From positions 1 to 59,744 of the forward strand of contig CAZAOG010000006.1 in NCBI GenBank assembly GCA_964486645.1: DNA of 59,744 nucleotides, written 5' to 3'. Numbering within the stretch: the stretch's first letter is position 1; each line of letters starts with the position of its first letter. The notes below the pieces were generated by a model. It searched no databases. It saw only the letters and a list, made by a program, of their open reading frames with translations, and was not told the DNA's origin. This document shows, piece by piece, positions 1 through 8,705 of the stretch. The position numbers and the translations under genes are program-made. The DNA comes from GCA-002790365 sp964486645. Lineage in GTDB: Bacteria > Bacteroidota > Ignavibacteria > Ignavibacteriales > Ignavibacteriaceae.

Positions 1-108
1 GTTTTAACAAATGGCTTTGTTAAAAAATCACAAAAAACTCCTGCCAAAGAAATTAAGGTAGCTGAGAAAAGGAAAAAAGATTATTTCAAAAGGAAGAAAA
101 GATTATGA
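1..108 (+). CDS. 3' end of a RelE/HigB-type toxin (partial)
   Basis: The first 35 codons of the window are open and end at a TGA at 106-108. The peptide contains GFVKKSQKTP followed by a Lys/Arg-rich helix, which is the usual C-terminal end of phage-derived Gp49-like/HigB-type toxins of the RelE superfamily (ribosome-dependent mRNA interferases). Its stop overlaps the start of the next gene as ATGA, the usual toxin-first coupling of HigBA-like modules. The catalytic core lies outside the window, so activity cannot be judged. The family call rests on the tail motif and the neighbouring antitoxin. Confidence 0.6.
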   Translation, partial: VLTNGFVKKSQKTPAKEIKVAEKRKKDYFKRKKRL

Positions 109-380
109 GTGATTTACAAAAGTACATATCAAAAAGAAAGAAAAATGATCCCGAGTTTGCTGAAAATTATGAAATAGGTTATGAGAATTTTAAAATTGGT
201 TTAGTTCTACGTACGTTGAGAAAAGAATCCGGAATTACTCAAGAAGAATTAGCAGAAAAATTAAAGACAAAGAAATCGGTTATATCAAGAATTGAAAACC
301 ACGCTGAAGATATTAGATTATCAACACTTAGAAATTATATAGAAGCATTAAACAAAAAATTACATATTAGTATTTTATAG
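105..380 (+). CDS. XRE-family antitoxin (HigA-like)
   Basis: A 91-residue protein whose C-terminal two thirds (about residues 30-88) form an XRE/Cro-type helix-turn-helix: the GITQEELAEKL helix pair is followed by KKSVISRIEN as recognition helix. The short N-terminal segment, rich in Lys and acidic residues, is typical of antitoxins that wrap the toxin. The start overlaps the toxin stop (ATGA at 105-108), so translation is probably coupled. By family knowledge it should neutralise the toxin and repress the shared promoter, which lies outside the window. It converges with the next gene, with only 25 bp between the two stops. Confidence 0.8.
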   Translation: MSDLQKYISKRKKNDPEFAENYEIGYENFKIGLVLRTLRKESGITQEELAEKLKTKKSVISRIENHAEDIRLSTLRNYIEALNKKLHISIL

Positions 381-405
381 TTTGTTGGTAAATCCCCTTT
401 TTATT

Positions 406-3400
406 CTACATCTTCGGCGGAAGTTTATTCTGAATTTTGTACCAGTTAGTTAACAACCTGCGATATTGTTCTTTGTAATCGGAGAACAAATCTTTTTGTC
501 CTTTGGTCGGTGCGTTATCCGCACTTTGTACTTTACTTGTTAAACTTGCAAGTACATTCGAGACTCTAATTAAATTACTTTTTAACTTTTTGATTTCACC
601 TATTTTCTTTCCGTCTTTCTCGGCTTTTGAAAAATTATCTATTTCATTTACGTTTGAAACAATCGCTTCCATAACAGCTTTTATTTTGTTTGATAATTTC
701 AACTGTTCTTTTAAGTCTTTCATGGAAACATTGATCCTCGGGTCAAGTTTTACGGTAATATACTTCGAATAATTTTTTCCGTTTACGGAAAGAACCGCTT
801 TGTACTTCCCGGGTAAAACAAGAGGACCTTCGGGCAAAACGGGAGTGCCCCGATCCCAAACCGCCGCGATGGAATAGCTGTAGCTAAATGATTTCGGTCT
901 TGGGTATCTGAGGTCCCAAATGAACCTGTGCATCCCCGCGCTTACGTACAAACTTTTGTGTTCACCAACCCATCTCTTGTCAAAGTAACGGTATGCATTT
1001 AATTTTTTCGGGGTATCTTCGCTTGAGAAACTTCTTACCAAGTTCTCATTGGAATCATAAATTGATAGTTTTATGGGAGTTTTAACTTCGTATTTCAGCC
1101 AATAATCTATTATTGCACCATTCGGGGGATTTTCACCCAGCGGTGTTTCGGGCGGTGGAGGCGTGTCTCTGTTTTCGTTGCCTCTTAATCTGTATGCCCG
1201 AGCCGGGGAGAACAGATAAACTTTTTTAGAAAGTACTTCCGGATTTAGTTGTCTTAAAATACTTAGATTATCCATTATCCAAATTCCTCTTCCCTGAGTG
1301 CCTGCAATTAAATCACCTTTATGGACAAGCAGATCTCTTACCTGTGTAGTGGGTAAATTTAAAGTAAGGGGCTGCCAATTTTCTCCGTCATCAAAAGATA
1401 CGTAAACACTTCTGTTTGTTCCTGCGTACAGAAGACCTTCTTTAACCGGGTCGGCCCTTACCACGTTTACATATTCATTTTCAGGTATTCCGTTGATTAT
1501 TGTCTTCCAGGTTTTACCCGCATCCTTTGTTTTTAAGATTATCGGATTTAATTTATCAAGTCTGTGAGTATTTACCGCGGCATAAGCAGCGTCTTCTGAA
1601 AATACCGAAGGAGAAATTGCATCAACCCTTCCCCAAAGAGGAATGGAAGGCGGGGTTACGTTTTTCCAAGTTCTGCCGCCGTCTTTTGTAAGTTGAATTA
1701 AACCGTCGTCGGTGCCGATCCAAATCATATCTTCTTTTAACGGGGAAGGAGCTATTGTGTAAATAACACCGAATCCGGAATCGCGGGCTTTTGATAAATC
1801 GGGATCATTAACGTCTTTAACAACACCTTTTTTCTTACCGCTTAAATCGGGACTGATTATTTCCCAACTGTCTCCGTCATCCAAGGACTTAAATAAAACT
1901 TGTGCGCCAAAATACATGGCGTTTTTACCAATCGGTGAGAATGCCAATGGTGTAATCCAAGTGTATCTGTATTTTACCGTGGTCTGTAATGCGCCGTAAC
2001 TTGATACGGGCCAAGGCGAAATTTCGGCGGATTGTCTTGTCAAATTATTGAATCGAGTTATGTGTCCGCCCAGTCCTGTACCGAAAACAATATTCGGATT
2101 ACCGGGTTTGGGTATTTGATAATCGCGCTCATCGCCGCCTACAGGGTGCCAGTCTCTTTCCTCAATTACTCCGTAGGGACCTCTGCTTAAAATTGATACG
2201 GTTCCGTTATCCTGCTGTCCGCTGTAAATTCTGTACGGAAATTGGTCGTCGGCTGCAAGGTGGTAAAATTGTCCGGTAGGCTGATTGTACCAGCTTGACC
2301 AGCTTTTACCGCCGTTTACGGTAACAACGGTTCCTTGATCGGAAGCAGTAATAATGTATTTTGAATCTTTCGGATTTATCCAAATGTGGTGATAGTCATC
2401 ACCGCCGGGCGAACCTTTAAAAACAGTATACGTCTTTCCGCCGTCGATTGATTTTCTTATGGATTGTCCCGTGAAATATACTATATCGGGGTTTTGCGGA
2501 TCGACGGTAAGTTTGCTGAAATAATTTGCGGAAAGCACGCGGTCGTTGTTTACGTGTTTCCAATTTTCCCCGCCGTCGTTAGACCTGTAAAGTCCCTGCC
2601 GATTATTTTCGGCATCGATGGTTGCATAAATTATTTGTCCGTTATGTCCTCTTGCGGCGGCTAATCCTATCCTTCCCAAATTTCCCGAGGGCAAATCTTT
2701 ACTGTTCAACTTTTTCCAGGTTTCTCCTCCGTCCGTACTTTTGTAAATACCGCTTCCGTCAGCGCTTCTTTGTGGCAAGTAATAATCCAGCCAAGGGTGC
2801 ATACGCAATTTCCAAAAAGCTGCGTAAATTACGGAAGGATTTGTAGGGTCGCTTGCAAGGTCGATTGCTCCTGTATTTTCATTTACGAATAAAACCTGTT
2901 TCCAATTTTTTCCTCCGTCATTTGTAAGGAAAACACCTCTTTCTTTATTTGGTCCGAATACGTGACCCAATGCAGCAACCAAAACATTATTTTCATCTTT
3001 CGGATTTACAATTATTGCGCCTATATGCCGGCTGTTTTTCAATCCTGTATTTTCCCAAGTTTTACCGCCGTCCGTTGTTTTGTAAACACCGTCGCCTGAT
3101 AAATTATCGTAGCGGTAAGTAACTTGTCCCGTGCCTACATAAATTACTTTCGGGTTAGAAGGAGCAACAGCTAAAGCACCCACTGCGGCTGAATTCTCTT
3201 GCTGCATCAAAGGCTCCCAGGTTCTGCCTGCATCGGTCGTTTTCCAAACACCTCCTCCTGCACTTCCAAAATAATATGTGTTCGGATCGTCGGGTATACC
3301 TTCGGCAACCGTTCCCCAGCCTCCGCGGTAAGGTCCTACCTGTCTCCATCTTAAATCGGAATAAGCATTTTCCGGGATAGTTTGAGAATTAATAGAATCG

Positions 3401-3477
3401 AAAGGAAGTAAAAGTAACATTAGAAGTAAAACAGGAATATTAATTTTAGTGAGTACAGAATAGAGTTTTTCTTTCAT
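406..3477 (-). CDS. secreted BNR/VPS10-type beta-propeller protein
   Basis: A large exported protein of about 1023 residues built from BNR/Asp-box repeats. At least ten S/T-x-D-x-G-x-x-W type motifs (for example TTDGGKTW, STDGGETW, TKDGGRTW) are spread from residue 60 to 720, as in sortilin/VPS10-like propellers and 'WD40/YVTN/BNR-like' glycosyl hydrolase annotations. A C-terminal part of about 300 residues has beta-sandwich-like sequence (RFIWDLRYPRP) and then a helical tail. I choose the ATG at 3477 because it gives a clean signal peptide (MKEKLYSVLTK, then a Leu-rich core ending near SINSQ). An in-frame ATG at 3534 would add 19 residues ahead of it. No catalytic site is recognisable, so hydrolase activity should not be assumed. 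It is monocistronic and is divergent from the following gene. Confidence 0.8.
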   Translation of the reverse strand: MKEKLYSVLTKINIPVLLLMLLLLPFDSINSQTIPENAYSDLRWRQVGPYRGGWGTVAEGIPDDPNTYYFGSAGGGVWKTTDAGRTWEPLMQQENSAAVGALAVAPSNPKVIYVGTGQVTYRYDNLSGDGVYKTTDGGKTWENTGLKNSRHIGAIIVNPKDENNVLVAALGHVFGPNKERGVFLTNDGGKNWKQVLFVNENTGAIDLASDPTNPSVIYAAFWKLRMHPWLDYYLPQRSADGSGIYKSTDGGETWKKLNSKDLPSGNLGRIGLAAARGHNGQIIYATIDAENNRQGLYRSNDGGENWKHVNNDRVLSANYFSKLTVDPQNPDIVYFTGQSIRKSIDGGKTYTVFKGSPGGDDYHHIWINPKDSKYIITASDQGTVVTVNGGKSWSSWYNQPTGQFYHLAADDQFPYRIYSGQQDNGTVSILSRGPYGVIEERDWHPVGGDERDYQIPKPGNPNIVFGTGLGGHITRFNNLTRQSAEISPWPVSSYGALQTTVKYRYTWITPLAFSPIGKNAMYFGAQVLFKSLDDGDSWEIISPDLSGKKKGVVKDVNDPDLSKARDSGFGVIYTIAPSPLKEDMIWIGTDDGLIQLTKDGGRTWKNVTPPSIPLWGRVDAISPSVFSEDAAYAAVNTHRLDKLNPIILKTKDAGKTWKTIINGIPENEYVNVVRADPVKEGLLYAGTNRSVYVSFDDGENWQPLTLNLPTTQVRDLLVHKGDLIAGTQGRGIWIMDNLSILRQLNPEVLSKKVYLFSPARAYRLRGNENRDTPPPPETPLGENPPNGAIIDYWLKYEVKTPIKLSIYDSNENLVRSFSSEDTPKKLNAYRYFDKRWVGEHKSLYVSAGMHRFIWDLRYPRPKSFSYSYSIAAVWDRGTPVLPEGPLVLPGKYKAVLSVNGKNYSKYITVKLDPRINVSMKDLKEQLKLSNKIKAVMEAIVSNVNEIDNFSKAEKDGKKIGEIKKLKSNLIRVSNVLASLTSKVQSADNAPTKGQKDLFSDYKEQYRRLLTNWYKIQNKLPPKM

Positions 3478-3592
3478 TTTTGCGTGCCAAAATATTAATG
3501 AATTAAATTTTACCAGTAGGATTTTAATATACAATATAATTAAAAAATGAGAAACGGAGCCCGTGTTTTATTTTTTTTTCTGTTGAAAGTAA

Positions 3593-3623
3593 TTTAATAT
3601 TTGATAAATTTGTAATAGATTTG
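3593..3623 (+). promoter_or_regulatory. Bacteroidota-type promoter candidate
   Basis: TTTA at 3593-3596, a 19-base spacer, then TAGATTTG at 3616-3623. This fits the TTTG-N19-TAnnTTTG consensus of Bacteroidota primary-sigma promoters with one mismatch in the -33 box. It would start transcription about 20 bases before the hydroxylase gene. The region is AT-rich, so a chance match is possible. Confidence 0.4.
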
Positions 3624-3649
3624 TTAAAAGTTAAAACAGAGTAATACAA

Positions 3650-4270
3650 ATGGCAAAGAATTTTGTATCTAACAAAGACGAAACTGTAAGGATGTTTGAA
3701 AATGATTTTTTTGAACTATTTTCAAGAGTTCATTATAGTGTACCTTTATATATTTTTCTTCCGGTTGTAGCTTATTTCCTTTACAAAACTATCATGTTTG
3801 GTATGGAGCTTTTTATAATCTTAATTTTTATCATTATCGGACTTGTCCTTTGGACATTGACAGAATATAGTTTGCACAGATTTATTTTTCATTTTCCTGC
3901 CAAATCCGAGTTCGGAAAAAAAATACACTTTATTTTTCACGGTGTTCATCACGATTATCCAAGCGATTCGAAGAGATTGGTAATGGTTCCGACCGTAAGT
4001 ATTCCGTTGGCAATTTTCTTTTACTATTTATTTCTTGCCGTATTCGGCGCGGTTTACGTGGCTCCTGTTTTTGCAGGATTTATTACAGGATATTTATTTT
4101 ACGATTTAACTCATTACGCAATTCATCATTTTAATATGCACAACAAGTTTTGGCTTGCAATAAAAAAACATCACATAAAACACCATTTTGAAAACGAAGA
4201 TCTCGGTTACGGAGTTAGTTCACCAATATGGGATAAAATTATCGGTACCGATTTCCCTAAAAAGAAGTAA
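3650..4270 (+). CDS. fatty acid hydroxylase superfamily membrane protein
   Basis: A 206-residue integral membrane protein of the fatty-acid hydroxylase/sterol desaturase superfamily, closest in layout to fatty acid 2-hydroxylase. The histidine clusters that bind the di-iron centre are visible: HRFIFH (76-81), HGVHH (97-101), HYAIHHFNMH (155-164) and HHIKHH (174-179). Hydrophobic segments at about 30-70 and 110-150 flank them. The expected reaction is O2-dependent hydroxylation of an acyl chain, perhaps of a sphingolipid or other membrane lipid; the substrate is inferred. Length is normal for bacterial members. A Bacteroidota-type promoter candidate lies just upstream. Confidence 0.85.
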   Translation: MAKNFVSNKDETVRMFENDFFELFSRVHYSVPLYIFLPVVAYFLYKTIMFGMELFIILIFIIIGLVLWTLTEYSLHRFIFHFPAKSEFGKKIHFIFHGVHHDYPSDSKRLVMVPTVSIPLAIFFYYLFLAVFGAVYVAPVFAGFITGYLFYDLTHYAIHHFNMHNKFWLAIKKHHIKHHFENEDLGYGVSSPIWDKIIGTDFPKKK

Positions 4271-4332
4271 ATTTTTTTTTCATAAAACAAGCTCTGCTAA
4301 ATGATATCCCCATCAAATATAAGTTATAAGAT

Positions 4333-5988
4333 ATGCAGATGATTCTTAACCTGTCTTTTATTTTATTTTTCTTCTTTTTTTCTCCTAATGAATGCAACGT
4401 TTCTAATTATTCCAAAATTTATATACGAACTACCCAGGTAGGTTTTTTACCGAACGATATTAAAACCGGCGTGATATTTTCAAAAGAAAAAATCAACGCC
4501 GAAAAATATTATGTAATAAATTCTGTTACTCAAAGTGTTGAGTTTGAAGATTATTTACCCGATAAATTTTCCGGTTACGGAAAATTCAATTACGCCGTTC
4601 CGATAGATTTTTCACCGTTGAAGAAAAAAGGAATTTATTACATAGATGTGGAAGGAAACAGGTCAATTCCTTTTAGAATTAATAATAATATATTTAATAA
4701 TGTAACCGATTCGCTTTTACTTTTTTATCAAGCGCAAAGATGCGGTCCGACAAATCCTATTCTGCATAAAGTTAGTCATCTTTCCGATGCAACAAAGTTA
4801 ATAGGAGACAAGGATTCCTCCGGAGTAGATTTAACCGGCGGCTGGCACGATGCGGGCGATTATATAAAATTTTTACCCACAACGGCATTTACTACGTATT
4901 TAATGCTTTTTGCTTATGAATTTGATAATAAAAAATTCGGGTTTGACAGAGATAAAAACGGTGTACCGGATATCTTGGAAGAAGCAAAAATAGGTCTTGA
5001 CTGGATGAAAAGAGCTAATTATAAAAAAAATAAATTGGTCACACAAGTTCAGGATCTTAGAGACCATGAAGTAGGATGGCGGCTGCCGGAAAACGATACA
5101 CTCCGCTATGACAGACCGGGTTTTGTCGGAATGGGAAAAAATCAAATTGGACTTTATGCGGCAACAATGGCGTTGGCTTACAGAATTTGGAAAGATAAAT
5201 TTAAAGATTTTGATGTTGCCGAGGATTACTTAAGCAGAGCTAAAAATTTATATTCCATTAAAGATTTTGTACCCGATATTGATAGTATGCCTTCGGGTTT
5301 TTATCAAGATTCAAAATTTTTAGGTAAATTGGCCTTGGGCGCGGCGGAATTATTTATATCTACCAAAGATTCATCGTATCTAAAAGATGCGGAAAGTTTT
5401 GCCGATAGCGCCGGCTCGGATTTTTGGTGGAGTTGGGGAGATATCAATTCACTTGCGGATTATAAACTTGCTGCATTAATTCCGCGTTTCAAAGATTATA
5501 TTAAAAACAACCTGCTATCTTTTACCAAATATTCAAAAAATTCCGTATTTGGTGAAGGAATGCCTTTTTCTTGGGGAACAACAAATTCTTTTTTAGGTAT
5601 TACGTTACAGACCATTTTGTATAAAAAACTTTCGGGTGAAAATACTTTTGATTCATTAGGCGTAACCCAAAGAGATTATATTTTAGGAAGAAATCCGTGG
5701 GGCATTAGTTTTATTTACAATATTGGCAGAGTATTTCCCAAACGATTACATTCGCAAATAGCATATTTTAACGACGGATATTTACCCGGTGCTTTAAGTG
5801 CCGGTCCGGCACCGCTTTCAATACTTAATAATTATAAGATAAAAAGAGAAAAATTTACGTATAACTATTTTAACACGGATTCCGTAAAATATTTTGATGA
5901 CAGGTGGGACTATATTACCAACGAACCAACAATTGTAGGCAACGCAACCGCGTTATTTGTATTTGGTTATTTTTCATCCGAAAAATGA
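4333..5988 (+). CDS. glycoside hydrolase family 9 (endoglucanase-like)
   Basis: A secreted 551-residue protein with a hydrophobic export signal (1-18), an Ig-like CelD-N domain (about 28-115) and a GH9 (alpha/alpha)6 catalytic domain (about 125-548). The GH9 signature GGWHDAGDYIKF lies at 169-180 with the catalytic base Asp pair D173/D176. The DRDKNGVPDILEEAK motif is typical of the family, LGRNPWG is present, and the C-terminal acid is E531 in TNEPTI. GH9 enzymes cleave beta-1,4 glucans or related oligosaccharides by inversion. The usual PHHR-like motif after LGRNPWG is altered (FPKRLHSQ), so substrate preference may differ. It follows the hydroxylase by 62 bp with no visible functional link. 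Confidence 0.85.
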   Translation: MQMILNLSFILFFFFFSPNECNVSNYSKIYIRTTQVGFLPNDIKTGVIFSKEKINAEKYYVINSVTQSVEFEDYLPDKFSGYGKFNYAVPIDFSPLKKKGIYYIDVEGNRSIPFRINNNIFNNVTDSLLLFYQAQRCGPTNPILHKVSHLSDATKLIGDKDSSGVDLTGGWHDAGDYIKFLPTTAFTTYLMLFAYEFDNKKFGFDRDKNGVPDILEEAKIGLDWMKRANYKKNKLVTQVQDLRDHEVGWRLPENDTLRYDRPGFVGMGKNQIGLYAATMALAYRIWKDKFKDFDVAEDYLSRAKNLYSIKDFVPDIDSMPSGFYQDSKFLGKLALGAAELFISTKDSSYLKDAESFADSAGSDFWWSWGDINSLADYKLAALIPRFKDYIKNNLLSFTKYSKNSVFGEGMPFSWGTTNSFLGITLQTILYKKLSGENTFDSLGVTQRDYILGRNPWGISFIYNIGRVFPKRLHSQIAYFNDGYLPGALSAGPAPLSILNNYKIKREKFTYNYFNTDSVKYFDDRWDYITNEPTIVGNATALFVFGYFSSEK

Positions 5989-6100
5989 TTAAATTAATGC
6001 TTATCCTTTAACTCTGCTCAATAATAGAGATTTCTGAAAAATTATTTTTATTTAATCAAAATAATTCTTGTCATTTTGAATCTACCTTCGGTAGACAGGT

Positions 6101-6200
6101 NNNNNNNNNNNNNNNNNNNNNNNNNNNNNNNNNNNNNNNNNNNNNNNNNNNNNNNNNNNNNNNNNNNNNNNNNNNNNNNNNNNNNNNNNNNNNNNNNNNN
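6101..6200. other. scaffold gap (100 N) with 55-bp duplicated flanks
   Basis: Exactly 100 N. The 55 bases before the gap (6046-6100) are identical to the 55 bases after it (6201-6255). This is what is left when a scaffolder joins two de Bruijn contigs that actually overlap by k bases. The true genome probably has one copy here and no missing sequence, although the tandem hairpin repeat could also have caused the break. Confidence 0.9.
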
Positions 6201-6236
6201 TTTTATTTAATCAAAATAATTCTTGTCATTTTGAAT

Positions 6237-6294
6237 CTACCTTCGGTAGACAGGTGTACCTTCGGTAGACAGGTCTACCTATCGATAGACAGGT
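6237..6294. repeat. three tandem 19-20 bp hairpin units
   Basis: Units at 6237-6255, 6256-6274 and 6275-6294 share the pattern nTACC-TTCG-GTAGACAGGT; the third carries CTATCGATAG instead. The first unit can fold as CTACC-TTC-GGTAG. One more copy lies left of the gap at 6082-6100. They belong to the larger inverted-repeat element. Confidence 0.7.
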
Positions 6295-6569
6295 TTATTT
6301 CTAAATCTCAGTTTTTACATACTACAGTATGACTATATTCCTAATTTTTCAGAAGTCTTTAATATTCAAAATTACTTATTTGTTATAAAAACAAATTGTT
6401 TTAATCGTATTGATGTGATAAATGTAACATTTTAATACAGTCTGCCGTTTGTCGAATTTTATATTATTAATATAAAAAGTTATGTTTTTAAGCGAAAATC
6501 AAATAAAGTGCAAAAATTTTATTTCGGCATAATATTTGGCTTAGCTTTCCATAAGAACAGGAGAAAACT

Positions 6570-7406
6570 ATGGGAAGTAAATTACATTTATATTCATCGG
6601 GCATACAGATTATAGACAAAGTTTGGGGCGGCTTATATAAAGGCGCTTCTTATGTTTTAATCGGTGCACAAAATTCGGGAAGAACATTAATGGCGTTACA
6701 ATTTGCAAAACACTGCGTTTTGCAGGGTCAAATGTGTTTGTATTTTACTTCAATGCGTCATACCGAGTTATTTATTCATGCCGCTACAATTGATTTTGAT
6801 ATGCAGTATTACATGAATAAAAATTTAATCGTTGTAATTAAAGTCAGCGAACCGACTTTAAGTAAAAATGAAAAATCTTACGATGAAGTTTTGGTTAATT
6901 ATTTGAAAGATATTGCGCTTGTTGTAAAGGAACACAACGCCGATAAAGTAGTTTTTGACGATCTTACGCAATTTGTTTGCTTTAATGATTTGCAGTTATT
7001 AGAAAACACATATATAAACACACTTGAATCCATTGAAGCAAAAGATAAAACAAGCTTATTTTTACTTTCGGATCCGGTAAGCGAAAATGCGAGAGCGATT
7101 GCAAATAAAATTGTAGATAATTCAACAGGGGTTATATACTTGGAAAAAAGATACGGAGAAGAAAACAGAGGCGTAATAACAATAACTCCCATTGTAGGAC
7201 ATCCGGAAGGTAAAGTAAAGGCGCACTATTTCTTAAAGCCGTACGAAGGTATTTCAATAGATCTTCAGAATGAACCGGTGTCTTCTAATTACAATGTGGG
7301 AAACGGCTTGGCGGTAAGTTTTATGGAAAATGACAGCTTTGAAAAAAACAATCAAAATCTGGATTTGAACAATAATTTAGATTTTGACGAAGGAATAGTA
7401 AATTAA
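6570..7406 (+). CDS. KaiC/RecA-like P-loop protein, probable pseudo-ATPase (1 of 2)
   Basis: A 278-residue protein with the N-terminal layout of the KaiC/RAD55/GvpD branch of RecA-like ATPases (G-x-x-x-x-D-x-x-x-GG-L-x-x-G, then the P-loop). The Walker A motif is GAQNSGRT at 32-39, with Arg in place of the invariant Lys. The Walker B-like strand is KVVFDD (126-131). The acidic pair that normally follows the next strand in KaiC is replaced by FTSMR. It may therefore bind but not hydrolyse nucleotide; this is inferred. The start is supported by AGGAG nine bases upstream. It is the first gene of a nine-gene cluster and is clearly paralogous to the next gene over about 230 residues. The C-terminal 50 residues are Asn/Asp-rich. 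No KaiA or KaiB is present, so a clock role is unlikely. Confidence 0.7.
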   Translation: MGSKLHLYSSGIQIIDKVWGGLYKGASYVLIGAQNSGRTLMALQFAKHCVLQGQMCLYFTSMRHTELFIHAATIDFDMQYYMNKNLIVVIKVSEPTLSKNEKSYDEVLVNYLKDIALVVKEHNADKVVFDDLTQFVCFNDLQLLENTYINTLESIEAKDKTSLFLLSDPVSENARAIANKIVDNSTGVIYLEKRYGEENRGVITITPIVGHPEGKVKAHYFLKPYEGISIDLQNEPVSSNYNVGNGLAVSFMENDSFEKNNQNLDLNNNLDFDEGIVN

Positions 7407-7445
7407 AGAAATTAATAATCAATAATAAACTTAGAGTAAATAACA

Positions 7446-8693
7446 ATGAAACGTAAAATACAAATTCTACCCTCAGGTATCTCGTTGGTCGATAAAAAAT
7501 GGGGTGGATTATATAGAGGCGGTACCTATTTGTTAATAGGACCAAGAAAATCCGGCAGGACTTTAATGGCACTTCAGTATGCTTTAGAATGTGCAAAGCA
7601 AAAAGAAGTTTGTCTGTTTTTTACAAGTATCCGTCCTAAAGATTTAATGATAATGGCAGCTTCGATAGATTTTGATCTGCAGTATTATATGAATAAGAAT
7701 CTTATTATTGTAGTAAGAGTTGCACCTCCAACCGAACTGTACGATAATGAAAATAAAGATGAATTTTTGGTAGAATACTTAAACGACATTGTTACTGTTG
7801 TCGAACAGCACAGACCAAATAAAATTGTATTTGACGAATTGACTCAATTTATTGATTTCTCTAACCTGGGAAGACTTAATCAGGTTTTCAGACAAACAAC
7901 CGAGATAATCGAAGAAGCCGATATAACAAGTCTTTACATTTTAGGTCAACCTGCAGCCGCTTCGTCCAGAGCACTTGTAGAAACATTATCACTTTCGGCA
8001 ACAGGTATAATAACATTAAATAAATCCGAGGAAGAAAGTGAAGAAAGTACCGGCAGCGAAGGCGGGTTTATTACAATTACGCCTAATGTTGGACACACGG
8101 AAGGGAAATTCACCGCTAAATATTATATAGAACCTTATAAAGGTGTTACTACCGAAAAAACTGCGGAATTTAATATTGAAACTTCAAATGCACCTGTTTT
8201 AGAAAGTAATAATTATACTTCGTTATCGGATATCGTAGTACCGGATGAAAAATTGATATCATCAAGTTTTTATTCTGAAGATGATTTCAAACTAATCTTA
8301 AACAATCAGATAGCTCTTTATAAAAGTACCGGTCAATCATTTTCTGTAATTTCTTTCAAATTAGACACCGACTTGGTGAAGAAGAATTTACTGAACATAA
8401 ATCAGCTGCAGAACGCAATAAGACTATCAACGGATAAAAAAGATAAAATTTGTGTTGTTAAAAATAAAGTCCTGGTCTTACTAACCAGAGGCGAGCAAAA
8501 AAGCACAAACAATTTAATAAGCAGAATAAAATCCAATCTGCCGGTTAATAACGAAAAAGAAATGCTGTACGTACTTCAACATATTTCCGTATTTTCAGTT
8601 AGTCCCGATGACACAATTGAAAATGCCGAAGATGTGTTTAGCAAAATATCAAACGAAACGTTTGAAACAAGTAAAAAAATATTTTTTCAATAA
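7446..8693 (+). CDS. KaiC/RecA-like pseudo-ATPase fused to a degenerate GGDEF domain
   Basis: A 415-residue paralogue of the preceding protein. Residues 1-235 carry the RecA-like domain with GPRKSGRT at 32-39 (Lys to Arg at 38) and KIVFDEL (126-132) as Walker B. After an acidic, Ser-rich linker, residues 278-390 read like a diguanylate-cyclase fold: DDFKLILNNQIAL, then SFSVISFKLD, then LQNAIRLST, then VLVLLTRG. The GGDEF signature is replaced by VKNKV, and the inhibitory-site Arg of RxxD is absent. A dead RecA-like domain joined to a dead GGDEF domain resembles the architecture of the cellulose-secretion regulator BcsE, and PelD also uses a dead GGDEF. A cytoplasmic regulatory or assembly role for the synthase is inferred. 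It starts 39 bp after its paralogue and ends 12 bp before the porin gene. Confidence 0.6.
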   Translation: MKRKIQILPSGISLVDKKWGGLYRGGTYLLIGPRKSGRTLMALQYALECAKQKEVCLFFTSIRPKDLMIMAASIDFDLQYYMNKNLIIVVRVAPPTELYDNENKDEFLVEYLNDIVTVVEQHRPNKIVFDELTQFIDFSNLGRLNQVFRQTTEIIEEADITSLYILGQPAAASSRALVETLSLSATGIITLNKSEEESEESTGSEGGFITITPNVGHTEGKFTAKYYIEPYKGVTTEKTAEFNIETSNAPVLESNNYTSLSDIVVPDEKLISSSFYSEDDFKLILNNQIALYKSTGQSFSVISFKLDTDLVKKNLLNINQLQNAIRLSTDKKDKICVVKNKVLVLLTRGEQKSTNNLISRIKSNLPVNNEKEMLYVLQHISVFSVSPDDTIENAEDVFSKISNETFETSKKIFFQ

Positions 8694-8705
8694 GAGATTA
8701 AGGCA

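Larger units (their letters stand above)
6028..6358. repeat. MITE-like element with 17-bp inverted ends, interrupted by a gap
   Basis: AGATTTCTGAAAAATTA at 6028-6044 is the reverse complement, with one mismatch, of TAATTTTTCAGAAGTCT at 6342-6358. The interior holds an AT-rich block (6051-6081), short CTACC-TTC-GGTAG hairpins and a 100-N gap, and no coding sequence. A 31-bp block matching 6051-6081 at 28 positions recurs at 55575-55605, also next to an AAGTCT end. This pattern fits a small non-autonomous mobile or palindromic repeat family. I found no convincing target-site duplication. It fills most of the non-coding stretch 5989-6569. Confidence 0.55.

Noticed and set aside
6525..6540. Possible sigma-54 promoter before the first ATPase-like gene
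   Set aside because: GG and GC are eleven bases apart instead of ten, and the -24 box starts with C.
6570..8693. Circadian KaiC genes
   Set aside because: Each protein has a single degenerate RecA-like domain, lacks catalytic residues, and no KaiA or KaiB is present; the context is polysaccharide export.
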